This document shows, piece by piece, positions 9,583 to 20,000 of a stretch of 62,848 nt of DNA. The stretch is from Rhizobium sp. Q54 (GTDB taxonomy: Bacteria > Pseudomonadota > Alphaproteobacteria > Rhizobiales > Xanthobacteraceae). Position 1 is the first letter of the stretch, and each line of letters starts with the position of its first letter. The position numbers and the translations under genes are program-made. The stretch is from positions 1-62,848 of the forward strand of contig CAMAWF010000011.1 in the NCBI GenBank assembly GCA_945861895.1. Reading direction: 5' to 3'. The notes under the pieces were generated by a model. The model saw only the letters and a program-made list of their open reading frames with translations, searched no databases and had not been told where the DNA came from.

Positions 9583-10281
9583 CTATTCCCCCGGCAGATA
9601 TTTTCGCCACAGCGATTCCTTGCCCAGCGTCGCGACGAAATCGCGATGTGCTTTATGATCGCCGTCCGCGATCCGGACAGCAAGCGGCGCCGGCCGCGCG
9701 CGCGTCGAACTTGCGCCGTCGCGCTGCTCGCGCGCGCCCTCCACCGTCTCGACCAGAACCAGCGTCGCCTGGCGGGCGCCGATCAATTCGACATAAACTT
9801 CCGCCAGTAATTCGGCATCCAGCAAGGCACCATGCTTGGTGCGCCGCGAATGGTCGATGCCGTAGCGCGCGCACAGATCGTCAAGCCGGTTCGGTCCAGC
9901 CGGATGCCTGCGCCGCGCCAGCAGCAGTGTGTCGATCAACCGCTCGCGCGCAAGAACGGGGCGTTTGACGCGCTCCAACTCGGCACAAATGAATCCGTAG
10001 TCGAACGAGGCATTGTGCGCGACCAGCGGCGCCTCGCCTATGAAGGCAAGAAATTCGTCCACCACCTCAGCGAAGCGCGGCTTGTCCTTGAGAAAATCCG
10101 CCGACAACCCATGAATGGCGAAAGCTTCCGGCGGCACATCGCGCTCGGGATTGAGATGGCGGTGAAACGACGCCCCGGTGGGAAAGCGGTTCAGGAGTTC
10201 GATGCAGCCAAGCTCGACCAGCCGATGCCCCTGATAGGGATCGAGGCCGGTGGTCTCGGTATCGAAGACGATCTCCCGCAT
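9583..10281 (-). CDS. dnaQ: DnaQ, DNA polymerase III epsilon subunit (3'-5' proofreading exonuclease)
   Basis: 232 aa; AGGAG lies just upstream of the ATG at 10281. The DEDDh exonuclease motifs are visible: FDTETTG (Exo I), HNASFDYGF (Exo II) and a C-terminal H...LLDAELLA (Exo III). Epsilon proofreads replication within the polymerase III core. It is the last gene of the leftward ppsR-maf-coaE-dnaQ set that starts at the putative oriC, 24 bp after coaE. Confidence 0.97.
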   Translation of the reverse strand: MREIVFDTETTGLDPYQGHRLVELGCIELLNRFPTGASFHRHLNPERDVPPEAFAIHGLSADFLKDKPRFAEVVDEFLAFIGEAPLVAHNASFDYGFICAELERVKRPVLARERLIDTLLLARRRHPAGPNRLDDLCARYGIDHSRRTKHGALLDAELLAEVYVELIGARQATLVLVETVEGAREQRDGASSTRARPAPLAVRIADGDHKAHRDFVATLGKESLWRKYLPGE

Positions 10282-10305
10282 CGGCTCCTTTTCGCCGCGT
10301 TCGAA

Positions 10306-10905
10306 TCAACCGCGCCGTTTGGGCATTTTAGCGACTGCGCGAAGAATGTCCGCCACCTGCGACCGCGCCGCGTCGAATCCTTGCGAGCTATCCACCACGA
10401 AATCGGCGCGGCGGCGCTTTTCGGCGTCGGGAACCTGCTTGGCAATGAGTGCCTTGAGTTTTTCCTCCGTCATGCCGGGGCGCTCGAAGGCGCGCGCATG
10501 CTGCATTTCGGTCGGCGCCGACACCACCACCACGGCGTCGCAGTCGCGCTCGCCGCCGGTCTCGAACAGCAGAGGGATATCGAGCAATGCGACGGGCGCG
10601 CCGTTTTTTTCCGCTTCGGCAAGGAAACGATTTCGCTCCTCGCGCACCAGCGGATGCACGATTGTCTCGAGTTTTTTCATCGCTGCCGCGTCGCCGACCA
10701 CGCGCGCGGCGAGTTTTTCGCGGTTCACCTTGCCCGCCGCAGTGGTGCCCGGAAAGGCGGCTTCGATCGCCGCCGTCGCCTCGCCTTCATAGAGCTTATG
10801 CACAACGGCATCCGCGTCATGCACCGGCACGCCGGCCTTGGCGAAAAACTTCGCCGTGGTCGACTTTCCCATGCCGATCGAACCGGTGAGGCCGAGGATG
10901 AACAT
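10306..10905 (-). CDS. coaE: CoaE, dephospho-CoA kinase
   Basis: 199 aa from the ATG at 10905, which has AGGG at suitable spacing; GTG 10914 and ATG 10911 are alternatives that overlap the maf stop. The P-loop is [12 protein letters not shown] and the acceptor region [10 protein letters not shown] follows. It phosphorylates dephospho-CoA to give CoA. In Caulobacter aroE lies between maf and coaE, and here maf and coaE abut directly. Confidence 0.96.
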   Translation of the reverse strand: MFILGLTGSIGMGKSTTAKFFAKAGVPVHDADAVVHKLYEGEATAAIEAAFPGTTAAGKVNREKLAARVVGDAAAMKKLETIVHPLVREERNRFLAEAEKNGAPVALLDIPLLFETGGERDCDAVVVVSAPTEMQHARAFERPGMTEEKLKALIAKQVPDAEKRRRADFVVDSSQGFDAARSQVADILRAVAKMPKRRG

Positions 10906-10910
10906 TGGCA

Positions 10911-11522
10911 TCACCCTGCGAGAAGCTTTTCGCGCCGCAGGAAGTCTAGCAGCGGCAGCAGCGGCAGGCCGAGAATAGTGAAATAGTCGCCGTCGATCCG
11001 CTCGAACAAATGTATGCCGGCCCCTTCGAGTTGATACCCGCCGACACTCGCGGTCGCCGCCGGCCCGGCCGCATCGAGATAGCGGTCGAGAAAATCATCG
11101 GACAATGCCCGCATGGTCAGTCGCGCGACGCCGCAGTGTTCGAACAGCACCTTGCCGTCGCGCACCAGAGCAATCGCGGCACTCAATTCGTGCGTGCAGC
11201 CGGCCAGCGCCGCGAGCTGCTCGCGCGCGGCGGCGCGGTCGGCGGGCTTAGAAAAGCGTCGCGAGCCGAGCGCCAAAGTCTGATCGGCGCCGAGCACCAG
11301 CCGGCCCGGCAGATCTGCCGCAACGGTGCGGGCTTTCTCGCGCGCCAGCAGGCCGGCAGCCTCGCTCGCCGTCTTCACTCCGCCGCTTTGCGCTTCCACC
11401 GCGCGCTCGTCGAGCGCCGCGGGCTTAAGCTCAAGCGGCAGGCCGGCTGCCTCGAGCAGCCTGCGCCGCACTTGGCTTTGGGAGGCAAGCACCAGCGGCT
11501 TGTCGGCGAGCCACAAAGACAT
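10911..11522 (-). CDS. maf: Maf-family nucleotide pyrophosphatase
   Basis: 203 aa from the ATG at 11522. It opens with the Maf motif [18 protein letters not shown] (usually ASxSxxR), followed by [22 protein letters not shown]. Maf proteins hydrolyse non-canonical or pyrimidine NTPs and affect septation when overproduced. The start is 2 nt after the ppsR stop and the stop touches coaE, so all three are in one transcript. Confidence 0.95.
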   Translation of the reverse strand: MSLWLADKPLVLASQSQVRRRLLEAAGLPLELKPAALDERAVEAQSGGVKTASEAAGLLAREKARTVAADLPGRLVLGADQTLALGSRRFSKPADRAAAREQLAALAGCTHELSAAIALVRDGKVLFEHCGVARLTMRALSDDFLDRYLDAAGPAATASVGGYQLEGAGIHLFERIDGDYFTILGLPLLPLLDFLRREKLLAG

Positions 11523-11524
11523 TT

Positions 11525-12361
11525 TTACGCCACCGGCATGCGCCGGCGCTCCGCCAGCAATTTCATCACCGCCGCGGCGGTTTCCTCGATCGAGCGCCGC
11601 GTCACGTCGATGCTCGGCCATTCGTTTTTGCCGCACAGCCGGCGCGAATACGCCACTTCTTCGGTCACCGCGGCGCGATCGATATATTGATCGTCGTCGC
11701 GATGCGCCTTGAGCCCAAGCAGGCGGTTTTCGCGGATCTGCACGATCCGCTCCGGACTGGCATAAAGACCGACCACCAGCGGACGCGACAGCCTTTCAAC
11801 CTGCGGCGCTAGCGCCACGCCCGGCACCAGCGGCACGTTGCCGGTTTTGACGCCGCGGTTGGCGAGATAGATCGAGGTCGGCGTTTTCGACGTGCGCGAG
11901 ACGCCGACCAGCACGACATCCGCGTCTTCCAGCCCTTCGACGTGCTGGCCGTCGTCGTGCATCATGGTGAAATTGAGCGCATCGATACGCTGGAAATATT
12001 CCGCATTGAGCACATGCTGCGCGCCGACCCGATGCGTGGTTTCGGTGTTGAGATACGACTGGAACAGCCGCAGCACCGGCCCGAGGATCGACATGCAGGG
12101 CAGACCGAGGTCGCGGCATTTGGCTTCAAGCGTGGCGATCAGGTCTTCTTCCAGTAGCGTATAGAGCACCAGGCCGGGCGATTCCGCGATTTCGTTCAAT
12201 GCATTTTCGAGCTGCTTGGGCGTGCGCACCATCGGGTAGACGTGTTCGACCGGAGAGACGTTGGCATATTGTGCGGCGGCGGCACGCGCGACCGTAATCA
12301 GCGTTTCACCGGTGGCATCCGAAACCAGATGCAGATGGAAATATCCGGTTTGCTGGGCCAT
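11525..12361 (-). CDS. ppsR: DUF299 kinase/phosphorylase regulating PEP synthase or PPDK
   Basis: 278 aa. It opens with [15 protein letters not shown] and carries the P-loop [18 protein letters not shown] near residue 152, both signatures of the DUF299 family. Members reversibly phosphorylate a Thr on pyruvate phosphate dikinase or PEP synthase. In alphaproteobacteria this gene typically flanks oriC opposite hemE, exactly as here. Confidence 0.95.
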   Translation of the reverse strand: MAQQTGYFHLHLVSDATGETLITVARAAAAQYANVSPVEHVYPMVRTPKQLENALNEIAESPGLVLYTLLEEDLIATLEAKCRDLGLPCMSILGPVLRLFQSYLNTETTHRVGAQHVLNAEYFQRIDALNFTMMHDDGQHVEGLEDADVVLVGVSRTSKTPTSIYLANRGVKTGNVPLVPGVALAPQVERLSRPLVVGLYASPERIVQIRENRLLGLKAHRDDDQYIDRAAVTEEVAYSRRLCGKNEWPSIDVTRRSIEETAAAVMKLLAERRRMPVA

Positions 12362-12740
12362 TGGGATATCTGCCGCAGAACGTGTGGATAGAGCGGGAGG
12401 AGGCCACGTCTTGCGGGCACGGGCAAGCCGAACGGCCGGAGCGCTGCAAATCTATCAACATTGGTGCCCTTGGGACGATGAATTGCTCGTGCGCTGGTGG
12501 AATCGAGACGGGTGTGGATCGCGCCCTGTGAATGCCGTGAAATGCATTGGTTTAAGCCCACTGCCGCAAGCGTTTTTCGATGGGTCGGTTTTTGAATATA
12601 CGGTGTCGAACTCTTAATTACCGCATGCGGCCGGTGGATGAAATGTGGATGCAAAAGCGTGAGTCTAATCAACCGCGTAACAATAACTACAAAGAGTCTA
12701 TTAGATTAGTATTGGTAGACAGGCGGGAAATGATAAACCA
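12362..12740. other. oriC: Putative chromosomal replication origin (oriC) and divergent promoter region
   Basis: A 379-bp gene-free gap lies between the divergent ppsR and hemE genes, the known oriC location in Caulobacter and several Hyphomicrobiales. Three TGTGGAT cores, all in the same orientation, occur at 12383-12391 (one mismatch to a DnaA box), 12513-12521 and 12644-12652. A weaker CTATCAACA is at 12452. GANTC sites, the CcrM target, are at 12500, 12661 and 12694. The stretch 12661-12735 is AT-rich, with the direct repeat GAGTCTA 33 bp apart, and may be the unwinding element and the hemE promoter. No perfect DnaA box and no full CtrA site was found. Confidence 0.75.
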
Positions 12741-13766
12741 GTGAACAAGTCTCTCCTCGATGTGCTCGGCGGACGCCGACAGACGGTTCCGCCGGTCTGG
12801 ATGATGCGCCAGGCGGGGCGCTATCTGCCGGAATATCGTGCATTGCGGGAACAGGCGGGAAGTTTCCTTAAATTATGTTTTACGCCGAAACTGGCAGCCG
12901 AGGTCACGCTGCAACCGGTCAAGCGGTTTGGTTTCGATGCGGCGATTTTATTCTCCGACATTCTGGTGATCCCAAAAGCATTGGGCCGAACGCTGAGTTT
13001 TGTTGAAGGCGAAGGACCGCGGCTGGATCCACTCACCGATGCGGCCGCGATCGCGCGGATGCCGAAACATGCCGATGCCGCGACGCTGGCGCCGATCTAT
13101 GAAACCGTGCGGCTGGTGAAAGCGGCATTGCCCGCGGATGTCACATTGATTGGATTTTGCGGCGCGCCGTGGACTGTCGCAACTTACATGGTCGCCGGCC
13201 AGGGCACCGCCGATCAGGCGCCGGCGCGGCTGCTGGCCTATCGCGAGCCGGAAGCCTTCGCGCAATTGATTGCAATCCTGGTGGAGGCCTCCGCGGTCTA
13301 TCTGATCGGGCAGCTCGAGGCCGGCGCGGAGACCGTGCAGATTTTCGATACCTGGGCGGGTGTGCTGCCGCCAGATGAGTTCGAGCGCTGGTGCATCGAA
13401 CCGACGCGGCAAATTGTTGCGCGCGTGCGCGCGCGGGTGCCGGGCGCAAAAATCATCGGTTTCCCGCGCGGTGCCGGCACCGGGCTGCCGCGCTATGCGG
13501 AGCAAACCAGTGTCGATGCGGTCGGCCTCGACTGGATGATCGACCGTACTTTTGCGCGCGAACACATTCAAAGCCGCATGCCGGTCCAGGGCAATCTCGA
13601 TCCGCTCGCATTGCGCGCGGGCGGCGGCGCGCTCGATCGCGCGGTTGACGCGGTGATGCAGGCGTTTGCGGCCAAGCCCTTCATCTTCAATCTCGGACAC
13701 GGCATTCTGCCCGACACGCCGATCGCGCATGTCGAGCAGATGCTCAAGCGCGTGCGGGGCAAATAA
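12741..13766 (+). CDS. hemE: HemE, uroporphyrinogen decarboxylase
   Basis: 341 aa, usual length. Signatures are [17 protein letters not shown] near the N-terminus, [12 protein letters not shown] with the catalytic Asp, and [13 protein letters not shown]. It decarboxylates uroporphyrinogen III to coproporphyrinogen III in heme synthesis. The gene starts at the right edge of the putative oriC and is followed by hemJ 13 nt later. HemH, often found between hemE and hemJ/rho in related genomes, is absent here. Confidence 0.98.
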   Translation: MNKSLLDVLGGRRQTVPPVWMMRQAGRYLPEYRALREQAGSFLKLCFTPKLAAEVTLQPVKRFGFDAAILFSDILVIPKALGRTLSFVEGEGPRLDPLTDAAAIARMPKHADAATLAPIYETVRLVKAALPADVTLIGFCGAPWTVATYMVAGQGTADQAPARLLAYREPEAFAQLIAILVEASAVYLIGQLEAGAETVQIFDTWAGVLPPDEFERWCIEPTRQIVARVRARVPGAKIIGFPRGAGTGLPRYAEQTSVDAVGLDWMIDRTFAREHIQSRMPVQGNLDPLALRAGGGALDRAVDAVMQAFAAKPFIFNLGHGILPDTPIAHVEQMLKRVRGK

Positions 13767-13779
13767 CGGAGCGGCGCGG

Positions 13780-14202
13780 ATGTACGAATGGGTGAAAGCG
13801 CTGCACATCGTCGCCGTCATCGCCTGGATGGCGGGCATGCTCTATCTGCCGCGGCTGTTCGTGTATCATTGCGACGCCGAGGCCGGCTCCAGGCAATCGG
13901 AAACCTTCAAGCTCATGGAACGCCGGCTGCTCAAGGCGATCATGACGCCGGCCATGATCGCGACCTGGTTGCTGGGTTTCTGGCTGCTGGTTTCGGGTGC
14001 CTGGCTCGGCGCCTACTGGTTTCACGGCAAGCTTGTACTCGTGGTGGCGATGACCACCCTGCACGGGCTATTTGCGCATTGGGTTAAGGATTTCGCCGCC
14101 GGCCGGAATCCGCGTTCGGCTAAATTCTATCGTATCGTCAATGAGTTGGTGACGGTTATGCTGGTCGCCATCGTGATCCTGGTGGTGGTCAAGCCGTTCT
14201 GA
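13780..14202 (+). CDS. hemJ: HemJ, protoporphyrinogen IX oxidase
   Basis: 140 aa from the ATG at 13780, with GGAG 11 nt upstream. Four membrane helices are seen. The N-terminal WVKALHIVAVIAWMAG contains the His (residue 9) that binds heme in the family, and LPRLFVYH follows. HemJ oxidises protoporphyrinogen IX in the inner membrane. It is in an operon with hemE. Confidence 0.93.
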   Translation: MYEWVKALHIVAVIAWMAGMLYLPRLFVYHCDAEAGSRQSETFKLMERRLLKAIMTPAMIATWLLGFWLLVSGAWLGAYWFHGKLVLVVAMTTLHGLFAHWVKDFAAGRNPRSAKFYRIVNELVTVMLVAIVILVVVKPF

Positions 14203-14463
14203 AAGCGCCTTGCCGCGGTGCACATCGCGCCGCCGGCTCTTGCGAATAAGCACCGCTTTACATATGTTCGTGCTTCCCTCCGAACGCAGGCAGATGCAGT
14301 ACGCGTTCCGGTCCCGAGTATTCGGACCGGTCGAGCATCGGGCCCCGGGACCTTAAAACTCCTGCCCCCAAGACCTGCGGCTACCTGCGCTTCTCCTCAT
14401 CTCACACCAGCGTCAGTCTTTTGTTTTTCAGACTCCGCCGGTCTTTTCCATAGGACTCCCCGC
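14203..14463 (+). promoter_or_regulatory. rho leader region
   Basis: 260 nt without a gene precede rho. It holds a hairpin, CCGGTCC at 14308-14314 pairing with GGACCGG at 14324-14330, then a long C-rich, G-poor stretch (about 14340-14420) like a rut site, then a T-rich segment before the start. This fits autoregulation of rho by Rho-dependent termination, known in other bacteria; here it is inferred. Confidence 0.45.
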
Positions 14464-15729
<1,266 letters not shown>

Positions 15730-15737
15730 TCTCGATC

Positions 15738-15786
15738 CGTCATCCTGAGGTGCGAGCGGCCAATGGCCGCGAGCCTCGAAGGATGA
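15738..15786. repeat. Intergenic palindromic repeat, family A (single hairpin)
   Basis: One GTCATCCTGAGG...CCTCGAAGGATGA hairpin sits between the convergent rho and yyaL-like genes. The loop holds GCGGCCAATGGCCGC, itself a palindrome. Confidence 0.75.
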
Positions 15787-15797
15787 TGGTGCTGGGT

Positions 15798-17834
15798 TTA
15801 CGGCGTTCGCATCTTCGCCACCGCCCCGGCAATATCGTCGGCCGCCGTCACCGGCAGCGAGCAGGTCGTGCCGACGCACACAAAGGCCGCGGTCTCCGGC
15901 GTGCTGGCGATCTTGGCCTGCGCCGGGTGCGACGCCGGCAAAGCCGATGCCGAAGGCGCCCGCAGCACGATCCGCTCCACAAACGGAATCTTCAGCGCGG
16001 CTTGCGCGAAACGGTCGATTTCCCGTCCCGTCACCACGATCTCCGCCGCGCGCAGCCGCAGGTCGAGCGCATTGAGCAGCGCCATGTGCCCGAACAGATT
16101 GCTGCCGGTGGCGGAAAGCACGCCGTCGAACAGCCGGTCGGCCTTCTCCCGCCACGCATCGTCACCCGACAGCAATGCGAGGCGCACGAGATTTTGCGCC
16201 GCAACCGCATTGTGATTTGGCGTGGCGTCGTCCGATGTCGCATGCGGGCGCACCACCAGCCCCTCGGCGTCGTCGGCGGTGAGGAAATAGCCGCCGGTTT
16301 CGGCATCGCCGTAATGGCGGTCGAGCGCCTGCTGCCAGGCCAGCGCCCGGTCGAGATAAGCGCGCTCCCCGGTTGCCTCGTTGAGCGCCAGCGCCGCGCG
16401 GATCATGGCGGCGAAATCGGACGCAAGACCGGGAAACAGCAACCGCCCATCGCGATAAGAATGACCGAGCCGGTCGCCTTTCGTCATCGCGCGCGCGATG
16501 AATTCGAACGCGCGCGCCGCCATGTCGAGCCAGGACGGCTCATCAAGCAACACGCCGGCATTGGCCAGGCTCGCGATCGTCAAGCCGTTCCAGTCGGCCA
16601 GCACCTTGTCGTCGAGGCCGGGGCGGATGCGTTTGGCGCGCGCTGCCAGCAGCTTTTCGCGCAGCGGCAAAAGCCGCGCCTCGTCGGCCTGCGAACGGTC
16701 GAGCGGCTTGAGCCGGTTGAGAATATTGTGGCCTTCGAAATTGCCTTGCTCGCTCACGTCGTAATGGCGCGCGAGGAAATCTCCATCGTCGTTGCCGAGC
16801 ACGGCGATGATTTCGGCGCGCGACCAGACGTAGAACTTGCCTTCCTCGCCTTCGGAGTCGGCATCGAGCGAGGCGCAGAAAGCCCCCTCGCCGGTGGTCA
16901 TCTCGCGCGCGAGCCATGCGATGGTTTCCTGCGCGCGCCGGCGGAACAAGGCCTTGCCGCTGCGCGCATGCGCGAGCGCGAGCAATTCCAGCAATTGCGC
17001 GTTGTCGTACAGCATCTTTTCGAAATGCGGCACCAGCCATTTGTCGTCGACCGAATAGCGGGAATACCCGCCGCCAAGATGGTCGTAGATGCCGCCTTCC
17101 GACATGCGGTCGAGCGAGCGTTCCACCAGCTCGAAAAATCGCGCGTCGTTCGTCCGCAGGCCTGCGCGCCAAAGCGCTTCGAGGATCGCGGGCTGCGGGA
17201 ACTTCGGCGCCCCGCGCATTCCGCCCAGCTCGCCGTCGAACATGTTGCCGATCTGCCGCGCGTAGGAATCGAGCTCGGGCGTGCCGACGGTGACCTTGCC
17301 GGCCGGCCGTGCCTTTTCGGCAAGCCGCGCCAGCAGCCCGGCGCGGTTCTGCTCGATTTTTTCCGGTTGCTCGCGGAACATCCGCGCAAACTCGCGCAAG
17401 ACGTCGGCGAAGGCGGGCCGGCCATAGCGCGCGGGCGTCGGGAAATAAGTGCCGCCCCAGATCGGTTCGGCCGCGGGCGTCAAAAACATGGTAAGCGGCC
17501 AGCCGCCCTGTTCGCCCAGCGCATGCAGCGCGGCCATGTAGATCTGGTCGATGTCGGGGCGTTCCTCGCGATCGACTTTGATGTTGACGAACAGCTCGTT
17601 CATTATTTTCGCGGTGGCTTCGTCCTCGAACGACTCATGCGCCATCACGTGGCACCAGTGGCAGGCCGCGTATCCGACCGACAGCAAAATCGGCCTGTTG
17701 GCGCGCTTGGCTTCGGTCAGCGCATCGGGGCCCCATTGCCACCAGTCGACCGGATTGTGCTTGTGCTGGAGCAGATAGGGCGACGTTGCTTGCGCGAGAC
17801 GGTTGGTGTGGGAGGTGTTTTGAGGTGCTGACAT
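15798..17834 (-). CDS. YyaL/DUF255 thioredoxin-domain protein
   Basis: 678 aa from the ATG at 17834; the frame extends 14 codons upstream, but that part is a palindromic repeat. The N-terminal domain is thioredoxin-like, with [20 protein letters not shown] and the [18 protein letters not shown] motif (CxxC). The rest resembles the (alpha/alpha)6-barrel of N-acylglucosamine-2-epimerase-type proteins. The family is widespread (SPATA20 in animals), and its substrate is unknown. It is the first gene of the accessory stretch between rho and mnmE. Confidence 0.93.
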   Translation of the reverse strand: MSAPQNTSHTNRLAQATSPYLLQHKHNPVDWWQWGPDALTEAKRANRPILLSVGYAACHWCHVMAHESFEDEATAKIMNELFVNIKVDREERPDIDQIYMAALHALGEQGGWPLTMFLTPAAEPIWGGTYFPTPARYGRPAFADVLREFARMFREQPEKIEQNRAGLLARLAEKARPAGKVTVGTPELDSYARQIGNMFDGELGGMRGAPKFPQPAILEALWRAGLRTNDARFFELVERSLDRMSEGGIYDHLGGGYSRYSVDDKWLVPHFEKMLYDNAQLLELLALAHARSGKALFRRRAQETIAWLAREMTTGEGAFCASLDADSEGEEGKFYVWSRAEIIAVLGNDDGDFLARHYDVSEQGNFEGHNILNRLKPLDRSQADEARLLPLREKLLAARAKRIRPGLDDKVLADWNGLTIASLANAGVLLDEPSWLDMAARAFEFIARAMTKGDRLGHSYRDGRLLFPGLASDFAAMIRAALALNEATGERAYLDRALAWQQALDRHYGDAETGGYFLTADDAEGLVVRPHATSDDATPNHNAVAAQNLVRLALLSGDDAWREKADRLFDGVLSATGSNLFGHMALLNALDLRLRAAEIVVTGREIDRFAQAALKIPFVERIVLRAPSASALPASHPAQAKIASTPETAAFVCVGTTCSLPVTAADDIAGAVAKMRTP

Positions 17835-17846
17835 CAATCCAAACTC

Positions 17847-17960
17847 GTCATGCCCGGGCTTGACCCGGGCATCCATGAAGCACTGCCGCTCGGGAAACCT
17901 TTCGTAACATCAAGCTCGTGGAAATTCATCATGGATTGCCGGGTCAAGCCCGGCAATGAC
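17847..17960. repeat. Intergenic palindromic repeat, family C (two hairpins)
   Basis: Two inverted hairpins of the GTCATGCCCGGGCTTGACCC...GGTCAAGCCCGGCAATGAC type. Copies occur at 18493, 20674, 26775, 33924, 39494 and 52199. Read as protein it gives the spurious peptide [10 protein letters not shown], which explains false N-terminal extensions. Confidence 0.85.
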
Positions 17961-17972
17961 GGCGGAGAGGCA

Positions 17973-18028
17973 TTCGCGCTCTCCTCCGGCCATCCGCCCG
18001 CGGCCATCGCGGCGGTGCATATTTCCGG
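17973..18028 (+). pseudogene. Decayed fragment of the mnmE 5' coding region (copy 1)
   Basis: Translated, this stretch gives FALSSGHPPAAIAAVHISG followed by a stop two codons later. The intact MnmE at 20773 has [19 protein letters not shown] at residues 10-28. By hand the DNA is about 80% identical. As at the true mnmE, it lies directly after a family C repeat. It cannot encode a working protein and looks like a junction scar. Confidence 0.75.
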
Positions 18029-18080
18029 TATTTGATCGGCATCAATGCGGCGGCCAGTCGCCCTCATAGAAATAAACGCC

Positions 18081-18434
18081 ATGAGGGTTCTGTTCATCAT
18101 CAACGACCCGCCCTACGGCACGGAGCGTGTCTATAATGCGCTTCGGCTCGCGCACGCGCTGGTCAGGAAAGATCCTGCGGCGCAGATCACGGTGTTTTTG
18201 ATGGCCGATGCCGTGGTCGCGGGCAAGGCCCGGCAGAAAACTCCCGAAGGCTATTACAGCATCGAGCGAATGCTGAAACGGGTCATCGGCGGAAAAGGGT
18301 CCGTGCTTCTGTGCGGCACCTGCATGGATGCGCGCGGCATGAGCGATGCGGAATTACTGGAAGGTGCGCAGCGCAGCACAATGGATGCGCTGGCGAATGC
18401 GACGGCAGAGGCGGACAAGGTCTTGGTATTCTGA
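18081..18434 (+). CDS. DsrE-family protein
   Basis: 117 aa from the ATG at 18081 (MRVLFIINDPPYGTERVYNA). The DsrE fold pattern is clear: a first beta strand with INDPP, AAQITVFLMADAVVA, and the conserved Cys region VLLCGTCMDARGM. Related proteins act in sulfur relay or bind small ligands; no sulfur-oxidation genes are nearby, so the role is unknown. It is flanked by palindromic repeats. Confidence 0.88.
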   Translation: MRVLFIINDPPYGTERVYNALRLAHALVRKDPAAQITVFLMADAVVAGKARQKTPEGYYSIERMLKRVIGGKGSVLLCGTCMDARGMSDAELLEGAQRSTMDALANATAEADKVLVF

Positions 18435-18492
18435 GCGCGCCGCCGCCGGTCTTTTTACGTCGCTGCTCTGCTGTCGTCCCGCACACAGGCTT

Positions 18493-18607
18493 GTCATGCC
18501 CGGGCTTGACCCGGGCATCCATGATGCATTGCGGGTGGCGATAGCCTTACGTTGGCCTGATGTTGCTGAACGTCTTCATGGATTGCCGGGTCAAGCCCGG
18601 CAATGAC
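18493..18607. repeat. Intergenic palindromic repeat, family C (two hairpins)
   Basis: Inverted pair of the GGGCTTGACCCGGGC hairpin unit downstream of dsrE. Confidence 0.85.
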
Positions 18608-18648
18608 AGCGGAGAGGTGTGTCGCTTATCGCGAAGCATCCTCTCTTC

Positions 18649-18705
18649 CCTCTCCCATCCGGGTCGGGCTTCTGCCCGCCCAAGCGTAGGCTCTTGTGGG
18701 AGAGG
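18649..18705. repeat. Palindromic repeat, family D-like
   Basis: CCTCTCCCA at 18649-18657 pairs with TGGGAGAGG at 18697-18705, with an inner GGGC...GCCC hairpin. It is related to the repeat after holA (27936-27962). It lies between dsrE and the TPR gene in a convergent arrangement and may end transcription. Confidence 0.65.
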
Positions 18706-18717
18706 TTAGAAGAAGGG

Positions 18718-19893
18718 TCACAGCCGCGCTGCCAGGAGCTCCTGAGCCTGTGCGAGATTGTGGCGAGTCCCTTCGATGTAATGACTCGCTTTCGCTGGTT
18801 CAAAAACTTCAAGTGCGGCGCGAAAGGCCTCGACCGCCTGTTCGAGCTGCGCGGTGCCGCTCTCGCGTTCGCCGAGCGCTTTCAGCGCATTGCCGAGATT
18901 GTTCTGGGTCATGGCCCAGTCGAGCGGGACGCGCTCGCGGGTGCGTTCCAGCAATGCGGCGCGAAAGGCCTCGACCGCCTGTTCGAGCTGCGCGGTGCCG
19001 CTCTCGCGTTCGCCGAGGGTTGCAAGCGCAGTGCCGAGATTGTTCTGGGTCGTGGCCCAGTCGAGCGGGACGCGCTCGCGGGTGTATTCCAGCAAGGCGG
19101 CGCGATAGGCCTCGACCGCCTGAATAAGTGCATCGGCCGTTCCCGCTTGCTCTCCGATTATCGACATCACCAACGCATAGCTGAACAGCAATGAGCCGCG
19201 TGTATCCGAATCGAAACTGGGATTTAGACGGCTCACGATCGGGTCGAGTCGCTCGGCAGTCGCCCGCATTAAGGGGACAAGGTAGTGCCCGGTCATATGC
19301 ACCGCTGGGGCTGCGTTCATCACAATCCGGGCGGCGATGGCGGCGCCAAGATTGCCGATAAAGCCAGCCGGTAAATCGAAGGTATCGGTCAGCTTGTAAG
19401 TTTCAGGGCTCCCGTCCTCGGCTTCGGCGACGGTGAAGCGCAGCGACAGTACGGTTGCATTGGTGCTCCGACCCTTCACGCGGCCCGAGATCATCAGATC
19501 GCATTTGCGATCTTTGAGCAGCTTCTGTGTTTTCTCGTAGGCGCGACGTTCGATGTCGTATTGGTACCCGTCGCCGAGAATTTCAATGTCTGGCCAATTT
19601 GTCAGTTCAACCGCGTCGCCTAGCTCTCTGCGAATGGTTTCGAACAAAGTCGTTCGGAACGAGTCGGTTGTCGTGTCATCGGCAAGGCGCGCCAACAGGA
19701 TGCTGATCTTTTGATTGGAGCCGCGCCGGATGTCGCGGCGGATAATATATTTAAGATAACGGTCATAGAGGCGTCCGCCGATCAGCCGCAGGACCGGCTC
19801 GGCGAGCTTCCAGCCTAAAGCACCCCACTCGATCACGCCGCCCCCGAAATGGATTTCCAGTCTCGCAATCTTAGCGGGTGCGGAGAGGCGCAC
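18718..19893 (-). CDS. TPR-repeat protein with near-identical tandem repeats
   Basis: 391 aa if started at the GTG at 19893; no clear ribosome-binding site is seen, so the start is uncertain. The N-terminal part (to about 200) has no recognised domain. It includes NWPDIEILGDGYQYDIE and CDLMISGRVKGRSTNATVLS, which resemble a nucleotide- or ligand-binding alpha/beta fold of effector proteins. The C-terminal part has TPR repeats of 47 residues (for example TQNNLGNALKALGERESG, then QLEQAVEAFRAAL), two of them almost identical. The role is unknown; it sits in an accessory region. Confidence 0.8.
   Translation of the reverse strand: MRLSAPAKIARLEIHFGGGVIEWGALGWKLAEPVLRLIGGRLYDRYLKYIIRRDIRRGSNQKISILLARLADDTTTDSFRTTLFETIRRELGDAVELTNWPDIEILGDGYQYDIERRAYEKTQKLLKDRKCDLMISGRVKGRSTNATVLSLRFTVAEAEDGSPETYKLTDTFDLPAGFIGNLGAAIAARIVMNAAPAVHMTGHYLVPLMRATAERLDPIVSRLNPSFDSDTRGSLLFSYALVMSIIGEQAGTADALIQAVEAYRAALLEYTRERVPLDWATTQNNLGTALATLGERESGTAQLEQAVEAFRAALLERTRERVPLDWAMTQNNLGNALKALGERESGTAQLEQAVEAFRAALEVFEPAKASHYIEGTRHNLAQAQELLAARL
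18815..19096. repeat. Tandem repeat, two 141-bp units coding TPR repeats
   Basis: Units begin at 18815 and 18956, and a third partial unit starts at 19097. The first two differ at only a handful of bases, so the copies are recent or are kept alike by recombination. 141 is a multiple of three, so unit gain or loss keeps the frame. Confidence 0.9.
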
Positions 19894-19955
19894 AACCCGG
19901 GGACGTGAAGACAGAGGATTTCGCTCGCGTCTTATTCGGGCTAAATCATTCGCCC

Positions 19956-19997
19956 ATGCCCCTCATCCGCGCCGCCATCTTCGCTCTCGCTTCCGGA
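19956..19997 (+). pseudogene. Decayed fragment of the mnmE 5' end (copy 2)
   Basis: An ATG at 19956 starts a short frame MPLIRAAIFALASGF, which matches the MnmE start [15 protein letters not shown] (IFALxSG and spacing from Met conserved). By hand the core CCATCTTCG...TCCGGA matches at 20 of 23 bases. After GGA the similarity ends, and the mazF-like gene's stop codon follows at once. It is a likely second junction scar. Confidence 0.6.
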
Positions 19998-20000
19998 TTC

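Noticed and set aside
12601-12630. CtrA site in the putative oriC (CTTAATTACC)
   Set aside because: Only one TTAA half-site with no second TTAA seven bases away; not strong enough to call.
14218-14463. Upstream extension of the rho frame
   Set aside because: Leader sequence; Rho homologs of this group start [10 protein letters not shown].
15750-17831. Long open frame on the plus strand opposite the YyaL-like gene (about 690 codons)
   Set aside because: It is antisense to a well-supported protein with family motifs, its sequence is Arg/Ala-rich without any domain, and it is a typical shadow in GC-rich DNA.
17834-17876. Short N-terminal peptide [10 protein letters not shown] before the YyaL-like protein
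   Set aside because: It is the translation of a family C palindromic repeat and recurs wherever that repeat is.
18815-19110. Direct repeats considered as a CRISPR array
   Set aside because: Units of 141 bp without spacers that encode TPR repeats in frame; no cas genes nearby.
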